From NCBI RefSeq assembly GCF_001419745.1, contig NZ_LIRJ01000184.1, forward strand, positions 1-59,475: a stretch of 59,475 bases of DNA. Reading direction: 5' to 3'. The position numbers and the translations under genes are program-made. The notes below the pieces were generated by a model. That model ran no database searches, was not told the origin of the DNA, and saw nothing but the letters and a program-made list of their open reading frames with translations. The stretch is from Streptomyces silaceus (GTDB lineage Bacteria > Actinomycetota > Actinomycetes > Streptomycetales > Streptomycetaceae). Shown here in pieces: positions 51,559-59,475 of this stretch (the first letter of the stretch is position 1; each line of letters begins with the position of its first letter).

Positions 51559-51675
51559 CTCTCCATCGTGTCAGACCCCAGGAGTCCCGAAATCCGCAGG
51601 GCAGTACGGCAACGGGCGCGCACCCCCAGGGAAATCGGCGGGCAGGAACCCGTCCGCACCTGCCACAATCAACCC

Positions 51676-52140
51676 ATGACCACGCTCAAGTCGAAGCTGC
51701 AGGAACACCTCAACGCCGCGATCAAGGGGCGCGACGAGCTGCGCTCCTCGACGCTCCGGATGACCCTCGCCGCGATCACGAAGGAGGAGGTCGCGGGCAA
51801 GGAGAAGCGCGAGCTCTCCGACGACGAGGTGCAGAAGGTGATCACGCGTGAGGCCAAGAAGCGCCGTGAGGCCGCCGACGCGTTCGCCCAGGGCGGCCGC
51901 CCCGAGCAGGCCGAGCGCGAGAAGGCGGAGGGCGAGGTCCTCGCCGAGTACCTGCCCAAGCAGCTCTCCGACGACGAGCTCCACACGATCGTCGCGCAGG
52001 CCGTCGAGGAGGCCAGGGCCGCCGGCGCCGAGGGCCCGCGCGCCATGGGCCAGGTCATGAAGATCGTGAACCCGAAGGTCGCGGGCCAGGCCGAGGGCGG
52101 CCGCGTCGCCGCCACGGTCAAGAAGCTCCTCGCGGGCTGA
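51676..52140 (+). CDS. GatB/YqeY domain protein
   Basis: A 154-residue helical protein of the YqeY family. LKSKLQEHLNAAIKGRDELR, STLRMTLAAITKEEVAGKEK, LAEYLPKQLSDDELHTIVAQ and MGQVMKIVNPKVAGQAEGGR are conserved blocks. The family shares the tRNA-binding tail domain of amidotransferase subunit GatB but lacks the kinase part. ATG 51676 is the start. A strong terminator follows at 52210. Confidence 0.92.
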   Translation: MTTLKSKLQEHLNAAIKGRDELRSSTLRMTLAAITKEEVAGKEKRELSDDEVQKVITREAKKRREAADAFAQGGRPEQAEREKAEGEVLAEYLPKQLSDDELHTIVAQAVEEARAAGAEGPRAMGQVMKIVNPKVAGQAEGGRVAATVKKLLAG

Positions 52141-52209
52141 GCCCCTTCCCGGTCGTACGCGTACGCGGAAGCCACACGCTGAAGCCGCCCGCGGAAGCCA
52201 TACGCAGAT

Positions 52210-52240
52210 GAGGGCGCCCCCTGCCTCAGGGGGCGCCCTC
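52210..52240. terminator. Bidirectional terminator between GatB/YqeY and PBP genes
   Basis: GAGGGCGCCCCCTG (52210-52223) pairs perfectly with CAGGGGGCGCCCTC (52227-52240) around 3 bases, between two convergent genes. Confidence 0.85.
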
Positions 52241-52270
52241 ACTCATGTCCCAGCGGCCGGAAGGCCTCCG

Positions 52271-54556
52271 CTAGCGCGGCCAGCCGCCGCCGATCCCGCC
52301 GTTCCCGTGGCCGCCGCCGTGCCCGTTGCCGTTCCCGCCCAGCATGTCCGGCGGGATCGTGATGTCCGGCCAGGGGCTGCCGCCGTCGCCGCCGCCGATG
52401 ACGCCACCGTCACCACTGCCGCCGTTCCCGCCGCCGTTGCCGCCGCCCGGCTTGCCGTCGTCGTGGCCGCGGTCCCTGCCCTTGTCCTTGTCCTTGTCGT
52501 CGCCGGGGAGGCGGACCGTGTTGAAGCCCGGCGCCGGCTTGCCCGCCAGCGCGCCGCTCATCGCGTCGCGCCAGATCGGACCCGGCACCTCACCACCGAA
52601 GACCTTGCCGTACGGGACGCCGCCGATGGTGATGTCGACCATCTGCCGCTTGTGCTGCGGGTCGCCGACCCAGACCGCGCCCGACATGTTCGGGGTGTAG
52701 CCCACGAACCAGGCGGCGTAGCGGTAGTCGGTCGTACCGGTCTTGCCCGCGCTGGCGCGGGAGCCGAGCCCGGCCTGCTTGCCCGTACCGTCCTCGACCA
52801 CGCCCTTGAGCAGGGCGTTGATGGTGTCGGCGGTCTTCTGGGACATCGCCCGCGAGCACGTCGACTTCGGCACCGGCAGCGACTTGCCGCCGAGCGTGGT
52901 GATCGACTCGATGGCGATCGGCGTGCAGTACGTGCCGCGCGAGGCGAAGGTCGCGTACGCGCCCGCCATCGTCAGCGGCGACATCTCCTGGGTGCCCAGG
53001 GCGATCGACGGCGCCTGGATCATCTCCTTGCCGTCGGCGCGCTGGACGCCCATCTTCTCGGCGAGCTTCGTCACCGGGCAGATGCCGATGTCGCCGATGA
53101 GCTGCACGTAGTAGGTGTTGACCGACTTCGCGGTCGCCTCGCGCATGCCGTAGGGGCCGACCTCGGTCTCGTTCTCGTTGGTGAGCTTGTCACCGCCCGA
53201 GTTCACCCACTCCTTGCCGTCGCAGGCGGACACCCGCGAGGGATAGGGCATCTCGTACGGGGACGAGTAGCTCTGCCCCGCCGACTTGCCGCCCTCCAGG
53301 GCCGCCGCCGCGACGATCGGCTTGAACGTCGAACCGGGCTGGTAGCCCGCGCCGCCGCCCATGGAGTCGTCCACGGAGAGGTTGATCGTGGTCTCGTCCT
53401 TCTTGAAGCCGTAGGGCCGCGACTGGCCCATGCCGAGGATCTTGCCCGTGCCCGGCTCGACGATCGAGGCGGCGGTCGCCACGTCGTCGGTCTTGTTCAC
53501 GTGATCCTTTATCGACGCCTGCACCGACTCCTGCGTCTGCGGGTCGAGCGTCGTACGGATCCTCAGGCCGCCGCGGTTCCAGACCTTGGCCCGCTCCTCC
53601 TTGGTCTTGCCGAAGACCGGGTCGTTGAGGAACACCTCGCGGACGTAGTCGCAGAAGAAGCCGGCGCCGTTGACCGAGGTGATGCAGCCGTTCTTGGGGC
53701 GGCTCACGTTCAGGCCGAGGTCGGTCTTCTTGGCCTTGTCGGCCTCCCGCTGCGAGATGTCGTGCGTGTCGGCCATGCGCTGGAGCACCACGTTGCGCCG
53801 CTTGGTGGCCTCGGCCGCGTCGTTGACCGGGTCGTACCGGCTGGGCGACTGCACGATGCCGGCGAGGAGCGCGGCCTCCTGGACCTTCAGGTCCTTGGCG
53901 TGCTTGGAGAAGTAGCGCTGGGAGGCCGCCTCGATGCCGTAGGCCTGCTGACCGAAGTACGTGATGTTCAGGTAGTTCTTGAGGATCCGCTTCTTGCCCA
54001 GCTTGTCCTCGACCTGGATCGCGTACTTCAGCTCGCGGATCTTGCGGCCGAGCGTCTGCTGGGTGGCCTCGGCGACCTTCGTCGGGTCGTCGCCGGCCTC
54101 CTCGACGAAGACGTTCTTCACGTACTGCTGCGTGAGCGTCGAGGCGCCCTGCGAGACGCCGCCGCTCTGCGCGTTCTGGTTGAGGGCGCGCAGGATGCCC
54201 TTGAGGTCGACCGCGCCGTGCTCGTAGAAGCGGGCGTCCTCGATCGCGACGATCGCCTTCTGCATATACGGCGAGATGTCCTTGAGCGGGACGACCGTGC
54301 GGTCACGCGAGTAGACCGTGGCGATCTGACCGCCCTCGGCGTCCAGGATCGAGGTGCGCTGACTGAGCGGCGGCTGCTTCAGATTGGAGGGGATCTCGTC
54401 GAACCCCTCGACCGAGCCCTTGGCCGCGAGGCCCAGCGCGCCGGCCGCGGGCAGGGCGATGCCTGCCAGCACCGCACCCGCCAGAACGCTGACTCCGAGG
54501 AACTTCGCGGCCTGCTGAGTTGGTGACAGACCACCGCCCGAGCGCTTCTTTCCCAT
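52271..54556 (-). CDS. Bifunctional penicillin-binding protein (class A, GT51 plus transpeptidase)
   Basis: A 761-residue cell-wall synthase. A cytoplasmic tail and one membrane helix (FLGVSVLAGAVLAGIALPAA) precede the glycosyltransferase domain with EDARFYEHGAVD and GASTLTQQYVKN. The transpeptidase domain has the nucleophile in GSTFKP, SVN (SVNTYYVQ) and KTGTT. A Gly/Asn/His-rich tail covers the last 60 residues. It polymerises and cross-links peptidoglycan outside the membrane. It is divergent from wblA. Confidence 0.95.
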   Translation of the reverse strand: MGKKRSGGGLSPTQQAAKFLGVSVLAGAVLAGIALPAAGALGLAAKGSVEGFDEIPSNLKQPPLSQRTSILDAEGGQIATVYSRDRTVVPLKDISPYMQKAIVAIEDARFYEHGAVDLKGILRALNQNAQSGGVSQGASTLTQQYVKNVFVEEAGDDPTKVAEATQQTLGRKIRELKYAIQVEDKLGKKRILKNYLNITYFGQQAYGIEAASQRYFSKHAKDLKVQEAALLAGIVQSPSRYDPVNDAAEATKRRNVVLQRMADTHDISQREADKAKKTDLGLNVSRPKNGCITSVNGAGFFCDYVREVFLNDPVFGKTKEERAKVWNRGGLRIRTTLDPQTQESVQASIKDHVNKTDDVATAASIVEPGTGKILGMGQSRPYGFKKDETTINLSVDDSMGGGAGYQPGSTFKPIVAAAALEGGKSAGQSYSSPYEMPYPSRVSACDGKEWVNSGGDKLTNENETEVGPYGMREATAKSVNTYYVQLIGDIGICPVTKLAEKMGVQRADGKEMIQAPSIALGTQEMSPLTMAGAYATFASRGTYCTPIAIESITTLGGKSLPVPKSTCSRAMSQKTADTINALLKGVVEDGTGKQAGLGSRASAGKTGTTDYRYAAWFVGYTPNMSGAVWVGDPQHKRQMVDITIGGVPYGKVFGGEVPGPIWRDAMSGALAGKPAPGFNTVRLPGDDKDKDKGRDRGHDDGKPGGGNGGGNGGSGDGGVIGGGDGGSPWPDITIPPDMLGGNGNGHGGGHGNGGIGGGWPR

Positions 54557-54940
54557 GAGGGCAGCCTACGTTCTGATTCGCCGGACAGGCCTTAATGCCT
54601 TGGCCTAAGCTGCTCCCAACTGTCACAGCAGTGCGGTTGAGCAACAAGCCCTCTGTCGTTCCCGAATCCGGCGGATTTATGTCCGAATTCGCCTCATGTG
54701 GCGCCTGGCGCCCGTTGTGACTCAACTGAACTATCCCGATATGCCGGGATCCTCACGCATGTCGCCAGCTCACTCCGTCGGGTGATCTGCCGCTTACGCA
54801 TAGTCCGTTCGGGCCATTCAAGATTGGGCCCGAAGGGGGTGTTGCGCTGTGCCCACCTTCCGTAACGTCCTCAACTGGCGGCGGTGAATATGCCGCTGCC
54901 GCCGTGGGGGAGCCTCGATTCGGGAGAGGACGGCGCCGGT
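54557..54940. promoter_or_regulatory. Divergent regulatory region of PBP and wblA genes
   Basis: A 384-bp interval without coding bias. It must hold promoters for the PBP gene (leftward) and wblA (rightward). Base composition is less GC-rich than the flanks. TATGCCGGGATCCTCACGCA around 54740 is a candidate region for regulator binding, but I cannot identify a specific box. Confidence 0.45.
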
Positions 54941-55285
54941 ATGGGCTGGGTAACCGACTGGAGTGCGCAGGCGGCCTGCCGCACTACCGATCCGGATGAA
55001 CTGTTCGTTCAAGGAGCAGCGCAGAACAGGGCCAAGGCGGTGTGCACCGGATGTCCGGTGCGGACCGAGTGCCTGGCCGACGCGCTGGACAATCGCGTCG
55101 AGTTCGGCGTGTGGGGTGGCATGACGGAGCGAGAGCGCCGCGCACTGCTGCGCAGGCGTCCCACCGTCACCTCATGGCGCAGGCTCCTGGAGACAGCGCG
55201 CTCCGAGTACGAGCGTGGCGCGGGCCTGCTGCCCGTGGACTTGGAGGACGAGGAGACGTACGAGAGCTACGCGGCGGTCGGGTAG
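54941..55285 (+). CDS. wblA: WhiB-family regulator WblA
   Basis: A 114-residue iron-sulfur regulator. It starts MGWVTDWSAQAACRTTDPDE. Four cysteines ligate the 4Fe-4S cluster: one in AACRTT, then CTGCPVRTEC. GVWGGMTERERRALLRRR is the G[VI]WGG turn and basic DNA-binding tail. Sequence and neighbourhood (PBP gene divergent, ArsA-like ATPase genes downstream) match WblA, a global regulator of aerial growth and a repressor of antibiotic production in Streptomyces. ATG 54941 follows GGGAGAGGA. Confidence 0.92.
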   Translation: MGWVTDWSAQAACRTTDPDELFVQGAAQNRAKAVCTGCPVRTECLADALDNRVEFGVWGGMTERERRALLRRRPTVTSWRRLLETARSEYERGAGLLPVDLEDEETYESYAAVG

Positions 55286-55312
55286 CCGGCCGGGGTCGTC
55301 AGACCCGAGCCG

Positions 55313-56704
55313 TCACCCCGTCAGCCGGTCCCCGATGGCCCGGAGTCCCGCGAGGTCGTGCACATCGCCCGGCAGCGCGGCCACTTCGGCCACGGCCACC
55401 TCAGGGTGGAGCGCGGTGAAGCGATCGCGCGTGCGCTGTTCGCGCGCGAGGAGCTGCATGCGCTCCGCATGCAGACGCAGCAGCCCCGCGGTCAGCTGCT
55501 CGACGGACGGGTCGGCAGCCGGCTCGTGGGGGTCGGGAAGCTCGGCGGTGTCCGGGGTGTGAGCGGCGCCGTCCGACGTGTCGGAGGCGCTGTCCGACTC
55601 ACGGTCAGCACCGTCGGGAGTACGCGTGGCACCGCCGGTGCCACCGGAAGTCTCGGGGGAAATCTCGGGAAGCCTGGGAGTCTCTGAAGAAGAGGGATTC
55701 TCGGGGGAGTTACGAACTCCAACCTTCCCGCCCTCCTGATCCACAATGCGGCTCTCCTCAAGATTTTCCGCCGCGGCAAGCGCCCGCTCGGCCGACAGCT
55801 GAGCGGCGCCGCTGCCGTGCACGCGGTTGAGGACGAGACCCGCGAGCGGCATGTCGTCCGCGGCCAGCCGCTCCACGAAGTACGCGGCCTCCCGCAGCGC
55901 GTCCCGCTCGGGCGAGGCCACGACGAGGAACGCCGTGCCGGGCGCCTGGAGCAGCCGGTACGTCGCGTCGGCCCGCGTACGGAAGCCGCCGAACATGCTG
56001 TCCATCGCGGCCACGAACGTCTGTACGTCGCGCAGCAGCTGCCCGCCGAGCAGCTTGCCGAGGGCGCCCGTCATCATCGACATGCCCACGTTCAGGAACT
56101 TCATCCCGGCCCGGCCGCCGACCTTCGCCGGTGCCATGAGCAGCCGGATCAACTTGCCGTCGAGGAACGAGCCGAGGCGCTTGGGCGCGTCGAGGAAGTC
56201 GAGCGCGGACCGCGAGGGCGGCGTGTCGACGACGATCAGGTCCCACTCGTCCCGGGACCGCAGCTGCCCCAGCTTCTCCATCGCCATGTACTCCTGCGTG
56301 CCGGCGAAGCCCGCGGAGAGCGACTGGTAGAAGGGGTTGTCGAGGATGGCCCTGGCCCGCTCCGCGTCGGCGTGCGCCTCGACGATCTCGTCGAAGGTGC
56401 GCTTCATGTCGAGCATCATCGCGTGCAGCTCGCCGTCGCCCTCGACGTCCTTGACGCGCCGCGGGACGTTGTCGAGCGAGTCGATGCCCATGGACTGCGC
56501 GAGCCTGCGCGCCGGGTCGATCGTGAGGACGACGACCTTGCGGCCCCGCTCGGCCGCGCGCAGCCCGATGGCGGCCGCCGTGGTCGTCTTGCCGACGCCT
56601 CCGGAGCCGCAGCACACCACGATGCGGGTCTTCGGGTCGTCGATCAGCGCGTCGACGTCCAGCGCGGGGGCGGAGTCCAGGGTCCTTGCCGGTTCCGGGG
56701 TCAT
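55313..56704 (-). CDS. ArsA-like (Get3/MinD-fold) ATPase, long-linker copy
   Basis: A 463-residue deviant Walker-A ATPase. SGGVGKTTTAAAIG carries the P-loop and VVDTPPSRSALDF the switch region. After about residue 300 a low-complexity insert of 75 residues rich in Ser/Thr/Pro/Asp separates the last part. ATG 56704 overlaps the stop of the preceding gene by 4 bp, and the two ATPases probably form a heterodimer. Arsenite transport is not supported; there is no ArsB gene. It is convergent with wblA. Confidence 0.88.
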   Translation of the reverse strand: MTPEPARTLDSAPALDVDALIDDPKTRIVVCCGSGGVGKTTTAAAIGLRAAERGRKVVVLTIDPARRLAQSMGIDSLDNVPRRVKDVEGDGELHAMMLDMKRTFDEIVEAHADAERARAILDNPFYQSLSAGFAGTQEYMAMEKLGQLRSRDEWDLIVVDTPPSRSALDFLDAPKRLGSFLDGKLIRLLMAPAKVGGRAGMKFLNVGMSMMTGALGKLLGGQLLRDVQTFVAAMDSMFGGFRTRADATYRLLQAPGTAFLVVASPERDALREAAYFVERLAADDMPLAGLVLNRVHGSGAAQLSAERALAAAENLEESRIVDQEGGKVGVRNSPENPSSSETPRLPEISPETSGGTGGATRTPDGADRESDSASDTSDGAAHTPDTAELPDPHEPAADPSVEQLTAGLLRLHAERMQLLAREQRTRDRFTALHPEVAVAEVAALPGDVHDLAGLRAIGDRLTG

Positions 56705-57681
56705 GCGATCCCTTGCTTCCGCAGTGCCGTGGCGAGCTCGTAGAGGCCCGCGAGGTCCATCCCGCCCGCCAGCAGCGGGAGTTCGTGCAGGGGCTGGCCG
56801 AACTCCGTGAGCAGGGCGCGCTGGTCGCGCTCCAGGGCGTACCGCTCGGCGTACTCGGCGGCCTGCTCCAGGAGCGGGTCGATGAGGCGCTCGGCGCCCC
56901 CGCCCCGGCGTGCCCCGCCGAGGCCCGCGCCGGACAGGGACTTGGCGATGGCCGTACGCGGCGTCCGGTCCAGGCCCAGCTCCAGCTCGGCCTCGTCGAG
57001 GACGACCGGGCGCACCATGTTCACGATGACCCGGCCCACGGGCAGCCGCGCGTCCCGCAGCTCGGCGATCCCGTCCGCCGTCTCCTGGACGGGCATCTCC
57101 TCCAGCAGGGTCACCAGGTGCACCTCCGTCTCGGGGGACTTGAGGACCCGCATCACCGCCTGGGCCTGATTGTGTATCGGGCCGATCTTGGCGAGCCCGG
57201 CCACTTCGTCGTTCACGTTCAGGAAGCGGGTGATGCGGCCGGTCGGTGGCGCGTCCATCACCACGCAGTCGTACGCGTACCGCCCGCTCTTGTCCTTGCG
57301 GCGCACGGCCTCGCACGCCTTGCCGGTCAGCAGGACGTCCCGCAGACCGGGCGCGATGGTGGTGGCGAAGTCGATCGCGCCGAGCTTCTTCAGGGCCCGG
57401 CCGGCGCCTCCCAGCTTGTAGAACATCTGGAGGTAGTCGAGAAGGGCCAGCTCGGGGTCGATCGCGAGGGCGTACACCTCCCCGCCCCCGGGAGCGACGG
57501 CGATCTTCCGCTCCTCATAGGGCAGCGCTTCGGTCTCGAAGAGCTGCGCGATGCCCTGCCTGCCCTCGACCTCGACGAGGAGGGTCCGCTTGCCCTCCGT
57601 CGCGAGGGCGAGCGCGAGGGCCGCGGCCACCGTGGTCTTGCCGGTACCGCCCTTGCCACTGACGACCTGGAGCCTGCTCAC
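56701..57681 (-). CDS. ArsA-like ATPase, short copy
   Basis: A 326-residue P-loop ATPase. SGKGGTGKTTVAAALALAL is the deviant Walker A with signature Lys; VVMDAPPTGRITRFLN is the switch region. GTG 57681 is used. It is the first gene of the pair with the copy at 55313, translationally coupled by a 4-bp overlap. The family handles membrane-protein targeting or metal-linked tasks in other organisms; in actinobacteria it is simply conserved beside wblA. Confidence 0.9.
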   Translation of the reverse strand: MSRLQVVSGKGGTGKTTVAAALALALATEGKRTLLVEVEGRQGIAQLFETEALPYEERKIAVAPGGGEVYALAIDPELALLDYLQMFYKLGGAGRALKKLGAIDFATTIAPGLRDVLLTGKACEAVRRKDKSGRYAYDCVVMDAPPTGRITRFLNVNDEVAGLAKIGPIHNQAQAVMRVLKSPETEVHLVTLLEEMPVQETADGIAELRDARLPVGRVIVNMVRPVVLDEAELELGLDRTPRTAIAKSLSGAGLGGARRGGGAERLIDPLLEQAAEYAERYALERDQRALLTEFGQPLHELPLLAGGMDLAGLYELATALRKQGIA

Positions 57682-57786
57682 GCCTTCGAGCCTAACCAGT
57701 CGCCGCCCGTGTCACGCAGGAGCCCACCCTGAGCGGCCCCCCACATCGACCCTGAGCAGTCCCTGACACCGACTACAGTCGGCCAT

Positions 57787-57948
57787 ATGACCAAGTGGGA
57801 ATACGCAACCGTGCCTCTGCTCGTCCACGCCACGAAGCAGATTCTGGACACCTGGGGCGAGGACGGCTGGGAGCTGGTCCAGGTCGTGCCGGGCCCGAAC
57901 AACCCCGAGCAGCTGGTGGCCTACCTGAAGCGGGAGAAGCAGGCATGA
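57787..57948 (+). CDS. DUF4177-type small protein
   Basis: A 53-residue protein (MTKWEYATVPLLVHATKQIL, then DTWGEDGWELVQVVPGPNN). The WEY...GWELVQV pattern is the DUF4177 hallmark. ATG 57787 is the start. Its stop overlaps the ATG of the RidA-like gene (ATGA), so the two are co-translated. The gene is too short for routine ORF calling but has a clear codon bias. Function unknown. Confidence 0.88.
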   Translation: MTKWEYATVPLLVHATKQILDTWGEDGWELVQVVPGPNNPEQLVAYLKREKQA

Positions 57949-58412
57949 GCGCCGTCGAGGAGAAGCTCGCGTCGCTCGGCCTGACCCTGCCCGAGGTCGT
58001 GCCGCCGCTGGCCTCGTACCAGCCGGCCGTCCAGTCCGGCGTGTACGTCTACACCGCCGGGCAGCTCCCGATGGTGGACGGCAAGCTCGCCGTGACCGGC
58101 AAGGTCGGCGCCGAGGTCACCCCCGAGGAGGCCAAGGACCTGGCCCGCACCTGCGCGCTGAACGCGCTGGCCGCGGTGAAGTCGGTCGCCGGTGACCTGG
58201 ACCGCATCGCGCGCGTCGTGAAGGTCGTCGGCTTCGTCGCGTCGGCGCCGGACTTCACCGGCCAGCCCGGCGTGATCAACGGCGCCAGCGAGCTGCTGGG
58301 CGAGGTCCTCGGCGACAAGGGCGTGCACGCGCGCAGCGCGGTCGGCGTGGCGGTGCTGCCGCTGGACGCGCCGGTCGAGGTCGAGTTCCAGGTGGAGCTG
58401 ACGGAGGCGTAG
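57945..58412 (+). CDS. RidA/YjgF-family protein
   Basis: A 155-residue protein of the Rid family, whose members remove reactive enamine/imine intermediates. YQPAVQSGVYVYTAGQLPMV, GAEVTPEEAKDLARTCALNA, DRIARVVKVVGFVASAPDF and ARSAVGVAVLPLDAPVEVEF cover the fold. The catalytic Arg of RidA proper (in a CVQA context) is not where expected: ARSAVGV has Arg as in several subfamilies. It is coupled to the DUF4177 gene. Confidence 0.88.
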   Translation: MSAVEEKLASLGLTLPEVVPPLASYQPAVQSGVYVYTAGQLPMVDGKLAVTGKVGAEVTPEEAKDLARTCALNALAAVKSVAGDLDRIARVVKVVGFVASAPDFTGQPGVINGASELLGEVLGDKGVHARSAVGVAVLPLDAPVEVEFQVELTEA

Positions 58413-58478
58413 GCGCGCTCCTAGGGGCACCGATGGTTGCCTCTCGAACATCAGCCCACTAGGGGATAGCCTCCGCCC

Positions 58479-59354
58479 ATGGCAAATGGGCAGTGGTACC
58501 CCCCGGAGTGGCCCGACCGCATCCGCGCCCTGGCGAGCGGCGAGCTGACTCCGGCGACCCCGCGCCGTGCCGCGACCGTCATGCTGCTGCGGGACGGCGC
58601 GGACCAGGGCGCACCTGAAGTACACATGCTGCGCAGACGCGCCTCCATGGCCTTCGCCGGAGGCGCGTACGCGTATCCGGGCGGTGGCGTCGACCCGCGC
58701 GACGACGACCGCCTGGTGCGCTGGGCGGGCCCCACGCGCGCGTCCTGGGCCGCGCGGCTCGGCGTCGACGACGAGGCGGCCGCCCAGGCGATCGTCTGCG
58801 CTGCGGTCCGCGAGACGTACGAGGAGGCGGGCGTCCTGCTCGCCGGTCCCACCCCGGAGACCGTCGTGGGCGACACGACCGGGGCGGACTGGGAGGCGGA
58901 CCGCGAGGCACTGGTGGCCCGTGACGTCTCCTTCGCGGAGTTCCTGGACCGCCGGGGCCTGTTCCTCCGGAGCGACCTCCTCGGGGCGTGGGCCCGCTGG
59001 ATCACGCCCGAGTTCGAGCCCAGGCGGTACGACACGTTCTTCTTCGTGGCCTCGCTGCCCGAGGGGCAGCGCACCCGTAACGCCTCCACGGAGGCCGACC
59101 GGACGGTCTGGATCCGTCCCGCGGAGGCCGCCGCCGGCTACGACAAGGGTGAGCTCCTGATGATGCCGCCCACGATCTCCACGCTGCGGGCCCTGGCGGC
59201 CCACGCGTCGCCCCGGGCCGCGCTGGCCGCGGCGCCGGCCCAGGACATGACGCCGGTCCTCGCCCAGGCGCACCTCAGGGACGGCGAGTTGGTCCTCACC
59301 TGGCCGGGCCACGACGAGTTCACGAAACGCATCGCGACGGACGGCACGAGGTGA
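58479..59354 (+). CDS. NUDIX hydrolase
   Basis: A 291-residue pyrophosphohydrolase. TPRRAATVMLLRDG begins the fold. FAGGAYAYPGGGVDP is followed by an insertion before AVRETYEEAGVLL, so the Nudix box is split by about 40 residues, as in the NUDT19-like/RNR-type group acting on CoA-like or unknown dinucleotides. ATG 58479 is used. The stop is followed by 121 bp to the window edge, in which I see no gene. Confidence 0.88.
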   Translation: MANGQWYPPEWPDRIRALASGELTPATPRRAATVMLLRDGADQGAPEVHMLRRRASMAFAGGAYAYPGGGVDPRDDDRLVRWAGPTRASWAARLGVDDEAAAQAIVCAAVRETYEEAGVLLAGPTPETVVGDTTGADWEADREALVARDVSFAEFLDRRGLFLRSDLLGAWARWITPEFEPRRYDTFFFVASLPEGQRTRNASTEADRTVWIRPAEAAAGYDKGELLMMPPTISTLRALAAHASPRAALAAAPAQDMTPVLAQAHLRDGELVLTWPGHDEFTKRIATDGTR

Positions 59355-59475
59355 CGTCCCGCCGGGGAACGGTGGCGCCGGGGCTGGGGCCACACTTCTC
59401 GCGCCCCTGCACCGTGGGCTGTGCCCGCCTGCACCGGGGCTGGTGCCTCCTTTGTCGCCACCCGGCACCGGGGGC

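Noticed and set aside
52208..54526. A 772-codon plus-strand frame opposite the PBP gene.
   Set aside because: It consists of repeated Arg/Leu/Val/Asp shadow sequence; the minus strand holds all transpeptidase motifs.
55313..57681. The ArsA-like pair as an arsenic-resistance operon.
   Set aside because: No ArsB, ArsR or ArsC genes nearby and no metal-binding Cys pattern; conserved place beside wblA points to another role.
1..59475. CRISPR arrays.
   Set aside because: No regularly spaced direct repeats were seen on either strand, and no cas genes.
59355..59475. A short repeat-like stretch at the right edge (GCACCGGGGCTGG-type phrases).
   Set aside because: The copies are short and imperfect; ordinary for GC-rich intergenic sequence.

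Overview
The window is high-GC actinobacterial DNA. Gene content (a WhiB-family regulator matching WblA, FabG-type reductases, lipoproteins with LAGC/LTAC lipoboxes, DUF5994 paralogues, many GTG starts and GTGA/ATGA overlaps) and rare TTA codons point to a Streptomyces chromosome. No database was searched; family names rest on recognised motifs and memory.

Layout. 1-16223 is ordinary chromosome: a TPR-like gene running off the left edge, a WYL regulator divergent from a DUF3224 gene with a palindromic operator between them, ung, a solute-binding lipoprotein, two short-chain reductases, a DUF3037/HipA-like pair, an S9 peptidase, a Rieske lipoprotein, an isochorismatase-like hydrolase, a scarred DUF5994 block and a ferredoxin reductase/acyl-CoA desaturase pair. 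16224-20390 is a short accessory stretch (STAND NTPase, small membrane protein, a decayed nucleotidyltransferase relic). A degenerate tRNA T-arm copy lies at its left edge and a better 3'-tRNA-Pro copy at its right edge.

20392-49743 is an integrated element of about 29 kb. Its right end is an intact tRNA-Pro(CGG) at 49707-49780 and its left end a displaced 3' tRNA half; the two share a perfect 27-bp direct repeat. It carries a tyrosine integrase with an inserted LacI-type HTH, an excisionase-like HTH protein and an XRE regulator. No replication or transfer genes are visible, and a deletion scar near 43788 may be where they were lost. The cargo centres on DNA phosphorothioation: dndA divergent from dndBCDE, plus a phosphorothioation-associated methyltransferase. 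Downstream of a dndE terminator is a separate four-gene operon: sigma-like HTH protein, GIY-YIG nuclease, GHKL ATPase and a large DGQHR protein. The usual dndFGH restriction genes are absent, so this operon is the best candidate for an undescribed phosphorothioate-linked restriction or sensing system. A restriction-endonuclease/STAND ATPase fusion, IS and alkyltransferase-like pseudogenes, a HAD/dehydrogenase/kinase block, a phosphotransferase and a truncated SAM synthetase complete the cargo.

49787-59475 returns to conserved chromosome: a Pr6Pr-type membrane protein, metallophosphoesterase, GatB/YqeY protein, bifunctional penicillin-binding protein, wblA, two ArsA-like ATPases, DUF4177, RidA-like and NUDIX genes. 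A strain lacking the islands should join the desaturase end (16223) to the tRNA-Pro/Pr6Pr side.
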